Shown here: positions 9,122 to 19,381 of the stretch, one piece after another
How positions within the stretch are numbered: position 1 is the first letter of the stretch
How the letters are laid out: every line of letters begins with the position of its first letter
From: PALSA-555 sp963821325
Lineage (GTDB): Bacteria > Actinomycetota > Acidimicrobiia > IMCC26256 > PALSA-555
Reading direction: 5' to 3'
Length of the DNA: 64,000 nt
NCBI GenBank assembly: GCA_963821325.1
Contig: CAWGDC010000002.1
Location: 62,001 to 126,000 of the forward strand
Position numbers and translations under genes: made by a program
The notes under the pieces: generated by a model
What the model saw: only the letters and a program-made list of their open reading frames with translations
The model's database searches: none
Told to the model about the DNA's origin: nothing

Positions 9122-9232
9122 ATGCCCGAGCCGGACGCGACCCTGCGGGCCCTCATCGCCGCGTTCTCCTCCCACGACGAGCTCTGGATGGTCGAGGCGC
9201 TGCCGGCCGACAGCGACGAGTTCTGGCAGTAG
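9122..9232 (+). CDS. Possible 36-residue acidic small protein
   Basis: ATG 9122 opens a short frame (MPEPDATLRALIAAFSSHDE, then LWMVEALPADSDEFWQ). It is acidic and amphipathic, with a purine-rich AAGGGTGG before the start. Codon third positions are GC-rich, as in neighbouring genes. It follows the methyltransferase by 69 bases on the same strand. I do not recognise it, and such a short frame could be chance. Confidence 0.4.
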   Translation: MPEPDATLRALIAAFSSHDELWMVEALPADSDEFWQ

Positions 9233-9424
9233 CACCGACGGCCGGTGCCTCGCCGCGATCGGCGTGCGTGCCCAGCGTCACCCGCGGAGCGCCTCGTCGA
9301 CGCTGCGCGTGCGTCGCCTCCGAGCACGCCCCTCGGCGTGGCCCGCCTGCCCCGCTGGGCTTCCTACACTCGCCGGAGCGAGCAGCCTCGAGCAAGGTCC
9401 CGGCTGCGCGGAGGGAGGTCGATC

Positions 9425-9715
9425 ATGCCCTGTGAGCCGCACGCCAGTCATGCGCACACCCACGCCCCCGGATGTGGCCATGCGTCGGTGACGCATGGCG
9501 ACCACGTCGACTATTTCCACGACGGACATGTGCATCACGAACACGATGGGCATTGGGACGAATGCGAGCTGTCGCACCTGCAGCACTCGGACCATGGAGA
9601 CCATGAGCACGGTCCCGACTGTGGACACGAGGCCATCGTCCACCGAGACCACGTGGACTACGTGCATGACGGGCACCGCCACGCGAGCCACGCGGGGCAT
9701 TGGGACGAGCACTGA
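9425..9715 (+). CDS. Histidine-rich metal-binding protein with two tandem repeats
   Basis: The 96-residue protein starts at ATG 9425 after a strong GGAGGGAGG. It is about one quarter histidine. Two copies of a unit are visible: CGHASVTHGDHVDYFHDGHV near residue 17 and CGHEAIVHRDHVDYVHDGHR near 66, each ending in GHWDE. The repeated C-G-H, D-H-V-D-Y and D-G-H groups are good ligands for zinc, nickel or cobalt. Similar two-repeat proteins are widespread in bacteria, often beside zinc or CDF transport genes, and are thought to buffer metal in the cytoplasm. No transporter or Zur-type gene is present nearby. The protein lacks an export signal. Confidence 0.85.
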   Translation: MPCEPHASHAHTHAPGCGHASVTHGDHVDYFHDGHVHHEHDGHWDECELSHLQHSDHGDHEHGPDCGHEAIVHRDHVDYVHDGHRHASHAGHWDEH

Positions 9716-9742
9716 ACAGCTGAACGCGGGGGATCTTCGGCG

Positions 9743-10345
9743 ATGCACGTAGCTGTGATCGGGGCGGGGAACATCGGCGGGACACTCGGCCGTGGCTGGG
9801 CTCAGGCTGGCCACGACGTGACCTTCGGTGTGCGAGATCCCGACAGCCCTCAGCTCGCGACCCTGTTGGAAGCCGCACCGACGGCAACGGCCTCACCCAT
9901 CGTCGAGGCGGCTCGCGGCGCCGATGCCGTGCTGCTCGCCGTGCCCGGCGCGGCGCTCGATGACGTGCTGACGGACCTCGCTCCGCACGCGGCGGAGACG
10001 GTGATCATCGACGCGACCAACAACATGGCGCGGGGACCGATGAACGGCGTCAGCGCGATCACTGCGGCGCTCCCCGGCGCCGACGTCTTCCGAGCCTTCA
10101 ACACGCTCGGCTGGGAGAACCTCGCGACACCGACCTTCGCCGGTGTGCCGGCTGACCTCTTCTACTGTGGCCCCGAAGGTGACGCTGACACGCTGGTCGA
10201 ATCGCTGATCGCCGCGATCGGCCTCCGGCCGATGCGGGTCGGTGATCTCGATCAGGTCGACGTCGTCGATTCGGTCACCCGCCTCTGGTTCGCGCTCGCC
10301 AGGACGCGGGGCAGGCACCTGGGCTTCTCGGTGCTGCAGGACTGA
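9743..10345 (+). CDS. NADPH-dependent F420 reductase-like / NAD(P)-binding oxidoreductase
   Basis: The 200-residue protein starts MHVAVIGAGNIGGTLGRGWA, a Rossmann NAD(P) motif. The overall plan (GVRDPDS, VLLAVPGAAL, VIIDATNN, FRAFNTLGWENL) matches the F420-dependent NADP reductase (Fno)/NADP_oxidored family, which transfers hydride between NADP and F420 or reduces small substrates. Many actinobacterial members are not true Fno, so F420 use is an inference supported only by the LLM-type F420 enzyme elsewhere in the window. It starts 27 bases after the His-rich gene, so the two may be co-transcribed. Confidence 0.82.
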   Translation: MHVAVIGAGNIGGTLGRGWAQAGHDVTFGVRDPDSPQLATLLEAAPTATASPIVEAARGADAVLLAVPGAALDDVLTDLAPHAAETVIIDATNNMARGPMNGVSAITAALPGADVFRAFNTLGWENLATPTFAGVPADLFYCGPEGDADTLVESLIAAIGLRPMRVGDLDQVDVVDSVTRLWFALARTRGRHLGFSVLQD

Positions 10346-10483
10346 CGCTCGCCGTCCCGTCGGGGGGGCTGACCCCGAGAGCTGATCGGAGGGGTCACTA
10401 CCCTGCACGGTGCCTCGGGCGGGGGTGGGTGTCATGACGGAGGCATGCCGTGACTGGGCGGCGTTGACCAGGAACGTGACGGA

Positions 10484-11410
10484 ATGAGCGCAGACACAGT
10501 GGGGATCGTCGGCACCGGCGGTGTCGGTGTGGCGTGCGCCTGGGCGATCCTGCTGCAGGGACTCGCGGGGCGCGTGACGCTCTACGACCGCAAGGTCGAC
10601 CGTGCGGTGGGCGAGGCGCGCGATTTCCAACACGCCATGCCCCTGCTGCCACGTTGCGAGGTCCGTGGCCGCGGCCTCGACGACATCGAACACGAAGATG
10701 TGCTGGTCATCACCGCCGGTGCCCACACGAAGCCGGGGATGTCGCGCCTCGACGTCTTGGACGAGAACGTCAACGTCATCAGTAGCACGGCGGAGATCAT
10801 CGAGTCTCATGGCCTCCCGACCGTCGCGATCGTGGTCACCAGCCCGCTCGACGTCCTCACGGAATACCTCACGCGCCGGTGGGCGGGCCGGGGCGTCTCC
10901 GTCATGGGCTCGGGCACCTCGTTGGACACCCTGCGCTTCGCCGAGGCCATCGCCGTCGCGTGCCACGTGCACCCACGCAGCGTGCACGCCTGGGTGGTCG
11001 GCGAGCACGGCGACTCGTCCGTGTTTCTCTTCGAGGGCGCGACGGTCGGTGCCATGCCGCTCGCCCAGTTCGCCGAGCAACGCGGCATCGACACCACCGC
11101 CGAGTGGAAGGCCGACATCGAGAGGTCCGTTCGCGACGCGGCCTACGGTGTGCGCGACCTGAAGGGCTCCGCGACGCACGGCATCGGTCTCGCCGTGGGC
11201 GGGATCCTGCGATGCATCGGACGGGAGAACGCGTTCCTGATCCCGGTCTCGGTCCGCGTCGCCGACCGGATCTGCGCGAGCCTCCCCTGCGCACTCGGCC
11301 CGGAAGGCGCCAGCCTGCCGCTGCGGCCACCCATGAACGACCAGGAGCGCGCCGCCTGGAACCACAGCCTGGCGACGCTGGCCGACGCCAACGCCCGACT
11401 TCCCGTCTAG
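10484..11410 (+). CDS. Lactate/malate dehydrogenase family protein with altered pocket
   Basis: The 308-residue enzyme has the family's NAD motif GTGGVG at residues 10-15, catalytic His175 in GEHGDSS, Arg88 in GMSRLD and Arg151 in LDTLRF. Two usually fixed positions differ. The specificity position in the active-site loop is Thr82 (AGAHTKPG), where LDH has Gln and MDH has Arg. The Asn normally found in VVTNP is Ser120 (VVTSPLDVLT). Chemistry on an alpha-hydroxy/alpha-keto acid is expected, but lactate or malate specificity cannot be assigned. It stands alone, with a hairpin after its stop. Confidence 0.85.
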   Translation: MSADTVGIVGTGGVGVACAWAILLQGLAGRVTLYDRKVDRAVGEARDFQHAMPLLPRCEVRGRGLDDIEHEDVLVITAGAHTKPGMSRLDVLDENVNVISSTAEIIESHGLPTVAIVVTSPLDVLTEYLTRRWAGRGVSVMGSGTSLDTLRFAEAIAVACHVHPRSVHAWVVGEHGDSSVFLFEGATVGAMPLAQFAEQRGIDTTAEWKADIERSVRDAAYGVRDLKGSATHGIGLAVGGILRCIGRENAFLIPVSVRVADRICASLPCALGPEGASLPLRPPMNDQERAAWNHSLATLADANARLPV

Positions 11411-11467
11411 GCCAGCGCACGAGTCCTCGGGCGGCGAAGCCCGTCAGGAACGATCGACGGCAGCGGA

Positions 11468-11487
11468 CGTCACGTCGGGGCGTGACG
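11468..11487. terminator. Hairpin between convergent genes
   Basis: CGTCACG, loop tcgggg, CGTGACG is a perfect 7-bp stem 57 bases after the stop of the LDH-like gene. It lies between that gene and the convergent EVE-like gene, so it could end transcription from both sides. No T-run is present. Confidence 0.4.
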
Positions 11488-11550
11488 CGGCGACGACGAG
11501 CAGGGCGCGTGGTCCGCACCGGCGGGTGCGGCCGGAGACGCGACGTCGCG

Positions 11551-12605
11551 TCAGTCGAAGCCCGTCGATCGACGGCGAAACGACACGGACGGCGGCGCCG
11601 GCGGGTCGACCTCGATCGCGGCGGAGGGCTCGACGACCTCGGATGGGCTCGCCGACCGGGTCGCGGGCCGGGGGCGAGCCACCGCAGACGGGTGCGCGGC
11701 CCCAGCTCCATCTGGCCGCTTTGGAACCAGCTCACCGAGTGGTCCCCGTCCTCGAGGAAGCGCACGAGCTGCGGGTGCGGTGCCCGGCCGAACGTGAACC
11801 ACTGGTTCAGCTCGAGGGCCAAGGACGGGTTCTGTTCGACGATCGACCAACCGCACCACGCGACGGAAGCGAACGTTCGCAACGCGCCGGGGGTCGGGGT
11901 GGCGCCCTGCCCACCGCGCACGAGGCACCCCACGACGAGGCGCCGCTCGCCGAGTCCGATCACGTAGGGCGGACCGGTTCGCGGCGTGCGGACCCCGACC
12001 GCGAAATCGAAGGACCGCAGCATGCGAACCATCCCGGCCATGCCCGGATCGTTCAGCAGCGAGGACTGACGTGCGATGACCCGACGCAGGGTCGCCACGC
12101 CGACCGCCTCGAGGCGCCGTCGATCCCGGTCGTCGAGCAGCTCGACCCACCAGTCGAGTCCTTGCGTCAAGCCCGGGTGCTCGTCGAGCGACACCGGTCC
12201 GTGGCCGACCTTCCGGAGGGAGCGGCGCACCAACGCTCCGGGCAGCGGGTCCTGGGCGAGGATCCGCGAGGTCGGTCGATCCAGGCTGAAGCGGACGCGC
12301 GGCTCGGGACGGCCGAACACCTCACGGACGGTGGCGCGTCCGACGACGCCCGGCTCGTCACCGGCGTAGAGCCAGAGCACGTCGTGCTCGTGGATGGAGC
12401 GGAAGCCGGCCGCCAGCGGCCCTTCTCCTCGCAGGATCCGTCCCGCCATCGCAGCCCGCCGGTAGACCTCGAAGTCGCCGCGGTACCGACGGTCGCCGCC
12501 CTCGAAGTGGCCATCACCGCCTTGCCCGATCGGGTACAACCAGTGGTGCCGCGGCGCCGCCGCGGTCGCCGCCGACCCGTCGTCCTCAGCGCCGCGCCCT
12601 GTCAC
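11551..12605 (-). CDS. Unrecognised protein with EVE/PUA-like N-terminal region (frame broken once)
   Basis: The start GTG at 12605 gives MTGRGAEDDG followed by HHWLYPIGQGGDG. Residues about 20-130 have the look of an EVE/PUA-like fold (HEHDVLWLYAGDEPGVVGRA then TVREVF), a fold that often binds modified bases or RNA; this is inference. The middle contains a WW-rich helix (LDWWVELLDDRDRRR). Near 11685 the frame changes in a run of five G on the top strand; one extra base lets the protein end with SEVVEPSAAIEVDPPAPP and STGFD. The full length is about 351 residues. It lies downstream of the secreted phosphoesterase gene on the same strand. No precise family name is given. Confidence 0.6.
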
Positions 12606-12785
12606 GTGGTCCCGATCCCGGCTTCGCTTCGCCGCCTCGAGGGTCGGCGCCAGGCCCCGCGGGTAGTGGATAGCAGCACGCGACCCGCGACGCCACCTGC
12701 GTACCGGCTGAATCCGCCCGACCGCCGGTCCCGGTGCGACGGGGGCCGGACGCACCGGTGGGGGCGCCCGTGTCTCGCCGCGCGG

Positions 12786-14379
12786 TCAGCGCCGTTTGGC
12801 GGTTCCTGGTTCCTGGTGGGGGAGGGTCTGCCGGGAAGGCACCTGCAAGGTGGGCGCCGGGTCGAGGAATCCCGCGTCGCTCTGGTTGTCGGGGCACACC
12901 GCGGCCAACGCCGGACTGTCGATCGGTGCTGATGGCAGCGCCGGCACCGAGGTGTCGGGCGTGCCGAGCTTCAGGGTGGAGGTGAGATCGCCGGTGGTCT
13001 TGCGCCGCCACCTGGTGAGGTTCGGCACCGCCACCCCGAAGCGCGACTCGAGCAGGCGGAGCAGCGACGTGTGGTCGAAGACGTCCGAGTTCACGTAGCC
13101 CCCCCGGCTGAACGGTGAGACGACGAGCGTCGGGACGCGGAACCCCAGTCCGATCGGACCGGTGATGCCGTGCGCCTCCGAGGGGAGGTGGGCGGCGCTG
13201 AGGAACTCGCCCGATGTGCCGGGAGGTGGTGTCGGCGGCGCGACGTGGTCGAAGAACCCGCCGTTCTCGTCGAACGTCACGATCACGACCGTCTTGGCCC
13301 ACACGTCCGGCTCGGCGACGAGCGCCTGGATGACCTGGCTGACGTGGCCCTCGCCGTTCGCCGGCGCGGCGGACGGGTGCTCCGAAATCGACCAGGGGAG
13401 GGAGGATCCACGACACCTGCGGCAACGTGTCGCGCGGATGTCGGCCATGAACTCGTCCGGCCACACGGGCAGGAAGGCCTGCTGGTAGAGCGCGGAGCTC
13501 GGATTGGCGAGGTACTGCTCGAAGTACAGCAGCGAGTTGAACGCGAGCCGCGAGGTTCTGGTCCAGACCCGGGCCGACCGACGTGCCGGGCGCTTGGTAG
13601 ACCTTCCACGACACACCGTGGTCCAAGAGCGCCTCGGGCATGGTCGGCCAGCGCACGCTGCCCACCGCCTCGGCCGCCGTCGGCCCCGTCAGGTCGGGCG
13701 TGAAGGTCACCGGACCCCCGTTGGCGCCGGTGGGGTCAATGGTCGCGGAGAGCGAGTAGAGCCGGTTCGGCATCGTCGGACCGATGACGGAGCAGTGGTA
13801 CGCATCGCAGATCGTGAAGGCGTCGGCGAGCGCGTAATAGAAGGGAAGATCGCTCCGGTCGAAGTAGCCCATCACGAGCGGGCCCTGCGCCGCGCCGTCG
13901 AAGGCCGCGTGCGTGGTCACGAACTGGTCCATGCGCCCGTGCGCCCACGACTCGTGCTGGGGGCGCCAGTCGTGGATCGGGATGTCAACCGAGCCGGCGC
14001 ACTGGGCCTGCAGCGTGGCCCGGTCCAGGTGGTACGGGAGGACCTTGCTGCTCGTACCGGGTTGTGCCTGCGCGAAGACGCCGGCGCCGGCACCGTGGTC
14101 GTCGAAGCCGCGCACCCCTCGATACGTGCCGAAGTAGTGGTCGAAGGATCGGTTCTCCTGTATCACGAACACGACGTGCTCGATGGCCCCGAGGTCCGTC
14201 CCTCGCGGCGGGACCGACGCGGCGCGCTTGGCGAGCCAGTCCAGTCGGGACAGAGGACCCCGGAACGCGACCGCCCCCGAGAGGGCTAGACCGGCGGCGA
14301 GCGCCTCGCGGCGCGTCAGGCCTCGATCAGGGCTCGACGGGTCGTTCCCCCTGCCCGAGTCGTCCTCGTGATCGTCCAT
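12786..14379 (-). CDS. Secreted phosphoesterase (phospholipase C/acid phosphatase family), frame broken
   Basis: The protein begins with a Tat-like signal (GLTRREALAAGLALSGAVAF). The catalytic-fold hallmarks of the phosphoesterase/phospholipase C family follow: HVVFVIQENRSFDHYFGTYR, GPTMPNRLY, FDENGGFFDHVAPP and the late DHTSLLRLLESRFG. These enzymes hydrolyse phosphate esters outside the cell and help phosphate acquisition. The reading frame breaks three times (near 13555, 13430 and 13395), each time continuing family sequence in another frame (AFNSLLYFEQY, DTLPQVSWILPPLV, SEHPSAAPANGEG). Full length would be about 530 residues, normal for the family. Because nothing is missing between the pieces, assembly indels are likelier than decay. 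ATG 14379 is used; a TTG lies 12 bases upstream. Confidence 0.82.
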
Positions 14380-14521
14380 GCGAACCGCCAATCCGTCGGC
14401 GCATCTGGTCGGTGCACGCTAGCCCGAAGGTCGACCGTCGCCGCCGCGTTCGCGGGCGTTGCCGATGCTCCCTCGTGGGGAGCAGGATCGTGGCCGTGAC
14501 CCGTCGCCTGGTGGTTCCAAC

Positions 14522-16643
14522 ATGTGGAAACGACGTCGCGGGGCACTGATCGTCGGCGCCGTCGTGGTCGCCGGCACGGTCGTCTCCGGCGGCGCCGCGC
14601 TCCCGACGGGCTCCGGCGCGCCGCGCGTCGGCCGCGGTGACCGCCACGGCAGCTCCAGGCCAGCCCTATGCGTGCGCCCCAACCGCTGCGGACAGCATCG
14701 CCGGCAGGTTCGGTGACGCCGGCGCCATCGGCTGGCAAGGCAACGCGCAAGGCGTCGTGGCCTGCCTGGGCGGCAGCTTCTACGTCCAGGGTGCGTTGAA
14801 CACCACGTACGGCTACGGGGTGTACGACGACGCCCAGACGACCTGGACCAACGTCGACGGGTACCTGCCGGCGCTCGTCTCGACGTTCCGACGCTTCGGT
14901 GCCGAGATCTCGATCACGAACTTCGCGGACGAGCTCGTCCTCAACGGCGATGCGTACGTCGCCGTCTACAGCAGGGTGGCGGTCCACAATCCGACCGGTC
15001 GTGCGGTGCGCGTCGATCCGGCGCCGTCACCCGGACTCATCCCGCTCGAGTCGGTGCCGGTCATCGTCGGGTCGAGGGGCACCGTCGACCACGACTACGT
15101 CATCGCCGTCGATCGGTTCGGCGAGACGTACCCCTGGCCCAGCCCGCCGGCGCTGGTGGCCGCCGGCGGCTTCGAAACCCACTTCGTGCACATGCGCGAC
15201 TTCTGGAACGCGCGACTGGGGGCGATCGCGCAGATCAGCGTCCCGGACCGCCAGCTCGCCGACGCGTACCGGAACGGGTTCATCGAGACCCAGATCGCCC
15301 GAAGCGGGAACCACCTCAACACCGGCGTCAACGGCTACGAGAGCGAGTTCAGCCACGACGTCGTCGGGATCCTCGCCAACCTGTTCACCCAGGGGGACTT
15401 CACCGACGCCCAGGCCCTGCTCCTCGACGCGCGCGACGCCGTCGGCGCACCCGGCCAGTATCTCGACGGCCGCTGGACGTACGCCTGGCCGTGGGCGATC
15501 TACCTGCTGAAGACCGGCGACGTCGCGTTCGTCAAGGCCAACTTCTCCACCGAAGGTCCCGCCGGGTCGGCCACGCCGAGCATCGAGGACACCGCGCATC
15601 TCATCGCGGCCGACCGCGTCGGCCCGGGCGGAATCATCGGGCGGACCGAGGACATCGACACGTTCGGCTACTGGACGATCGACAACTACGAAGCCCTCAT
15701 GGGACTGACGGCGTACCGCTATCTCGCCGAGCGCGTCGGCGACACCGCCGAGGCCGCCTGGGCGACCCAGGAGTACGACAGCCTCCTCGCGGCGACGAAC
15801 CGCACCCTGCAGGCGACGATCCGCCGCGACCACCTCCACTACCTGCCGTGCTCCATGCTCGAACCCAACACGTCGAACCGGTGTGCGACCGCCGCGGACG
15901 CGAACTGGGCGGCGCCGCTCCTGTTCGGCCGTTGGGCCTGGGATGGCTCCCTCTTCGGTGCCACCGTTGCTGGCCCCGGCGTGGACCTGATCGACGCCAC
16001 GTACACCTACGGCTTCGACCGACTCCGCGGCACACTCCCGCCCAACACCTTCGGCGGCTACCCCGACGACTACTACTCCACCGCCTACAACGCCGGCTAC
16101 GGCAGCTGGGGACTCGCCAGCCAACACCACCGCGACCAAGGCATCCTCAGCTACGAGTTCATGATCCGCGACTCGCAGAGCGGACCGTTCTCCTGGTGGG
16201 AGAGCGTCACCGCCCCGAACCCGGCGTCCCCCTGGATCGGAAGCCACCCGCGCAGCGGGCAGGGGTCCTCACCGCACGCCTGGGGAATCGCCAACGCGAA
16301 CAAGGTGCTCCTCGACTCCCTCGCCGTCCAGCGATCCGACGGGTCGCTCATCATCGGACGAGGGGTGCCCGGAGCCTGGGTGCGCACCGGCACGACGATC
16401 TCGGTGACGAACTTTCCCAGCACCGACGGTGATCGGCTCGGCGTCACGATCACGGTCCACGGCCGGACCGTGTCGCTGACGCTCACCGGCGACAACCCGA
16501 CCGGCCCCGTGCTGTTCGAGCTGCCGGCGTTCGTCCACAACCTCCGCCCGTCGCGCGCCGGCAGCATCGACGAGGGCAGCGGCACCGTCACCCTGCCGCC
16601 CGGCGCCCGACACGTCACCGTGGCGCTGGTCCATCCCGCGTGA
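14522..16643 (+). CDS. Secreted six-hairpin glycosidase-like protein (frame broken once)
   Basis: ATG 14522 opens a signal peptide (MWKRRRGALIVGAVVVAGTV, ending near GGAALPTG). Near 14627 the frame shifts and the mature protein continues (AAPGQPYACAPTAADSIAGR). It runs about 670 further residues to 16643. Sequence features include YGYWTIDNY-type aromatic turns, HLNTGVNGYESEFSHD, ADANWAAPLLFGRWAWDGS, YYSTAYNAGYGSWGLA and a beta-rich tail with GTVTLPPGARHVTVAL. This pattern fits an (alpha/alpha)6 glycoside hydrolase with beta-sandwich ends, but I cannot name the family or the substrate. It is divergent from the secreted phosphoesterase, with 142 bases between starts. Confidence 0.68.
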
Positions 16644-16959
16644 CCGAGGCGACCCCGGCGCTCGGGGTGCGGATCGGCTGGCCTCGGTGGGGGCCACGGC
16701 GAGCGACCAGCGACGGAGGTCACAGGCGGGTGCCGCGCCCGGCACCGCTGCTTCGCCACGCCCACAGAGCGGCCTCGTGGCCGACCGCGAACCGGACCCT
16801 GCTGCTGATGGACCTGCGTCAGGTTGGCGCCGCTCGTCCGCCGGGTGAAGGAACGCGGCGAACGACGTCGACTCGCGGGTGCACCACGCGTCGTGTGCGC
16901 CGACGCGGCGCGGTGAGCCGCCCCGCGAACCGGCGTGAGGAGTCGGTACGCTCCCGCGT
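16644..16959. other. Intergenic region without recognisable gene
   Basis: These 316 bases lie between two same-direction secreted-protein genes. Open frames here are extensions of shadows and carry no protein-like composition. No clear promoter, palindrome or hairpin stands out. Confidence 0.5.
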
Positions 16960-18207
16960 GTGCCCGTGGCGTCGAAGCGTCGGGCGACCACACTCGCCGT
17001 GGTGCTCGTCGCGTCGGTCAGCGGGGTCGCTGCGACGGCGGGCGCGGCCCCGGCCAGCGCTCCCTCGGCCGACGCGGCGCTGGACTCGGCGATCACGCAG
17101 TTCGTGCGATCACCCGGCGGGCCGCCCCTGGTGGCGGCCGTCGTGGACCGTGGTCGCGGGCCCGTGCTGCATTCCGCCGGCACGGCGCTGCTCGGGACGG
17201 TGAGCACGCCGAGCCTCGACGACCAGATGCGCCTCGCCAGCGTGTCGAAGGCGTTCAGCGGAGCCGTCGCGCTCTCACTGGTTCGTGACCACACGCTGTC
17301 GCTGCGCGACACGGTCGGTCGGTGGCTGGCGACGCCGCCCGCCGCGTGGCGCGCCGTCAACCTCGAGCAGCTCCTCCAGCACACGAGCGGGATCCCCGAC
17401 TTCAGCGCGTCGATGGCCTTCCAGCGAGCCGTGTCCGCGGCACCGCTCGCCGCGCCCGCGCCCGCGGATCTCCTGACCTACGTCAGCCAGGACGCCTTGC
17501 TGTTCAAGCCCGGCTCCCGGTATCACTACTCGAACTCCGACAACGTGATCGTGGGCCTCATCGCGCAAGCCGCAACCGGCCGCCCGTACGCGTCGCTGCT
17601 GGAGGACCGGGTCTTCGCGCCCTTCGGCCTGACCCGGGCCAGCCTTCCCACGGACGCGAGCATGTCGCCGCCGATCATCTCCGGCTACGCGGTCAGCAAG
17701 GGAGAGCCGCCCGAGGACGTCACCGCGGCCTTCGCCGCGGGTTGGGCCTGGGCGTCCGGCGGCATCAACGCCAGCCTCGCCGACACCAATCGCTTCATCC
17801 GTGCCTATGTCCGCGGCGCCGAGACCGATCTCAGCACGCAGAAGCAGCAGTTCCGCCTGGTCGCCGGGACGAGCTCGCCGCCCGGACCCGGCACCAACCG
17901 GGCGGGCCTGGCGATCTTCGAATACCGGACCGCGTGCGGGACCGTCTACGGCCACACCGGCAACACGCTCGGGTACACCCAGTTCGTGGCCGCGACCCGG
18001 GACGGCGTGCGGTCGGCCGTCGTCAGCGTCAACGAGCAGATCTCACCGAAGAGCGATCCGGCGGCCTTTGACGCGTTGCGCCGAATCGACGGCTTGGCGG
18101 TGTGCGCCGCGCTCGGCCCGCCCGAAGCGCTGACCCAGCGCTCACCGACACGGTTCCGAAGTACGAACATGGCGACGAAGATCCCGATCAACGCATCGTC
18201 CGGCTGA
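16960..18207 (+). CDS. Secreted serine hydrolase, beta-lactamase class C / D-Ala-D-Ala carboxypeptidase type
   Basis: The 415-residue protein has an N-terminal signal peptide (RRATTLAVVLVASVSGVAAT ending near AGAAPA). Active-site elements of the beta-lactamase/transpeptidase-like family are present: SVSK near residue 93 (nucleophile Ser), YSN near 189 and HTG near 333. The family includes D-Ala-D-Ala carboxypeptidases, esterases and class C beta-lactamases. No beta-lactamase-specific features are visible, so a cell-wall or esterase role is likelier than resistance. Start GTG 16960 is followed at once by the signal sequence. Confidence 0.88.
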   Translation: MPVASKRRATTLAVVLVASVSGVAATAGAAPASAPSADAALDSAITQFVRSPGGPPLVAAVVDRGRGPVLHSAGTALLGTVSTPSLDDQMRLASVSKAFSGAVALSLVRDHTLSLRDTVGRWLATPPAAWRAVNLEQLLQHTSGIPDFSASMAFQRAVSAAPLAAPAPADLLTYVSQDALLFKPGSRYHYSNSDNVIVGLIAQAATGRPYASLLEDRVFAPFGLTRASLPTDASMSPPIISGYAVSKGEPPEDVTAAFAAGWAWASGGINASLADTNRFIRAYVRGAETDLSTQKQQFRLVAGTSSPPGPGTNRAGLAIFEYRTACGTVYGHTGNTLGYTQFVAATRDGVRSAVVSVNEQISPKSDPAAFDALRRIDGLAVCAALGPPEALTQRSPTRFRSTNMATKIPINASSG

Positions 18208-18340
18208 GGCCGGTCGCGACCGAGACGAGCATCGCACGGCCTCGACGCGTGGGAAGGCCATCATGGCCGGCGAGGCGCTGCCGTGAGGGCGCACATTATG
18301 CTCTCGCCGGCGTCGGGGTGCGCGCAAAGGGGGATGTCGC

Positions 18341-19372
18341 GTGAAGGCAGTCCGGGTGGTGCGTCACGGCGCACCCGAGGACGCGCTCGAGATCGAGGAC
18401 ATCCCGACGCCCGAGGTGGGCCCCGGTGAGGTGCGCATCGTGGTCGCGGCCGCGTCACTGAACTTCGGTGACATCGCGCGTTGCCGCGGCACCGTCGCCA
18501 GCGTCATGGGTCAGGTGCCGTTCACCCTGGGCATGGACGTGTGCGGCGTCGTCGACGCCGTGGGCGAGGGCGCCGAGTCGTGGCTGGGTCGCCGCGTCGT
18601 CGCGATGACGAACCAGTCATTCGGCGGGATCGCGGAAGCCGCGCTGTCTTCGCTGGCCAGTGTGTTCGACGCCCCGCCCGAGCTCGACGACGTCGAAGCC
18701 GCGGCGTTCACCCTGCCCTTCCACACCGGATACCTCGCCTTGCATCGGCGCGCGCAGCTCGCCGCGGGCGAGACGCTGCTCGTCGTCGGCGGCGCCAGTG
18801 CGGTCGGCACCGCCATGATCCAGCTCGGCGTGGCCGCCGGCGCCGACGTCCTGGCCGTCGCCGGCGGATCCGCCAAAGGTCAGCTGTGCGCCGAGCTTGG
18901 CGCGACGCCGCTCGACTACACCGCCGACGACATCTTCGATCGGGTCATGGAGCGCACCGACGGTCGCGGCGCCGACGTCGTGGTCGACCTCATCGGCGGT
19001 GAGCGGACCGAGACGATGTGGACCTGCGTCCGGCGTGAAGGCCGCTACGTCCCGGTCGGGTTCAACGACGATCCCGAATCCGGCCTCACGGGACGTCCGC
19101 TGCGCAAGGTCTCGATGGGCAACTTCTCGGTGCTCGGCGTCATGCTCGGCTACGCCGAGATGCCCCTCGCCATCCGCAAGTTCGGGGTCAACACGTTCCC
19201 GCCCGAGGTCGGCCGAGCCGTCCACCGTGACCTGCTCGCGCTCGTCTCCTCGGGGTCGATCCGACCCGTCATCGGGCGACGGATCTCGATGGGCGAGGTG
19301 GCCGGCGCACTGACCGACCACGAGCAGCGCCGCACCACCGGCCGCACGGTCGTCGACGTCACACGCGGCTGA
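18341..19372 (+). CDS. MDR-type NADPH:quinone oxidoreductase / zinc-free alcohol dehydrogenase-like
   Basis: The 343-residue enzyme starts at GTG 18341 after AAGGGGG. It has the N-terminal GroES-like domain (EVGPGEVRIVVAAASLNFGD) and a nucleotide-binding domain with LLVVGGASAVGTAMIQLGVA near residues 147-166. The structural-zinc cysteine cluster is absent, so it belongs to the quinone reductase branch. The usual reaction is NADPH-dependent reduction of quinones or enoyl compounds. The next gene starts 9 bases after its stop, so the two form an operon. Confidence 0.9.
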   Translation: MKAVRVVRHGAPEDALEIEDIPTPEVGPGEVRIVVAAASLNFGDIARCRGTVASVMGQVPFTLGMDVCGVVDAVGEGAESWLGRRVVAMTNQSFGGIAEAALSSLASVFDAPPELDDVEAAAFTLPFHTGYLALHRRAQLAAGETLLVVGGASAVGTAMIQLGVAAGADVLAVAGGSAKGQLCAELGATPLDYTADDIFDRVMERTDGRGADVVVDLIGGERTETMWTCVRREGRYVPVGFNDDPESGLTGRPLRKVSMGNFSVLGVMLGYAEMPLAIRKFGVNTFPPEVGRAVHRDLLALVSSGSIRPVIGRRISMGEVAGALTDHEQRRTTGRTVVDVTRG

Positions 19373-19381
19373 CGCGTCGCT

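Noticed and set aside
16960..18207. Reading the serine hydrolase as a resistance beta-lactamase
   Set aside because: SVSK, YSN and HTG motifs are shared with carboxypeptidases and esterases; no beta-lactamase-specific feature is seen.
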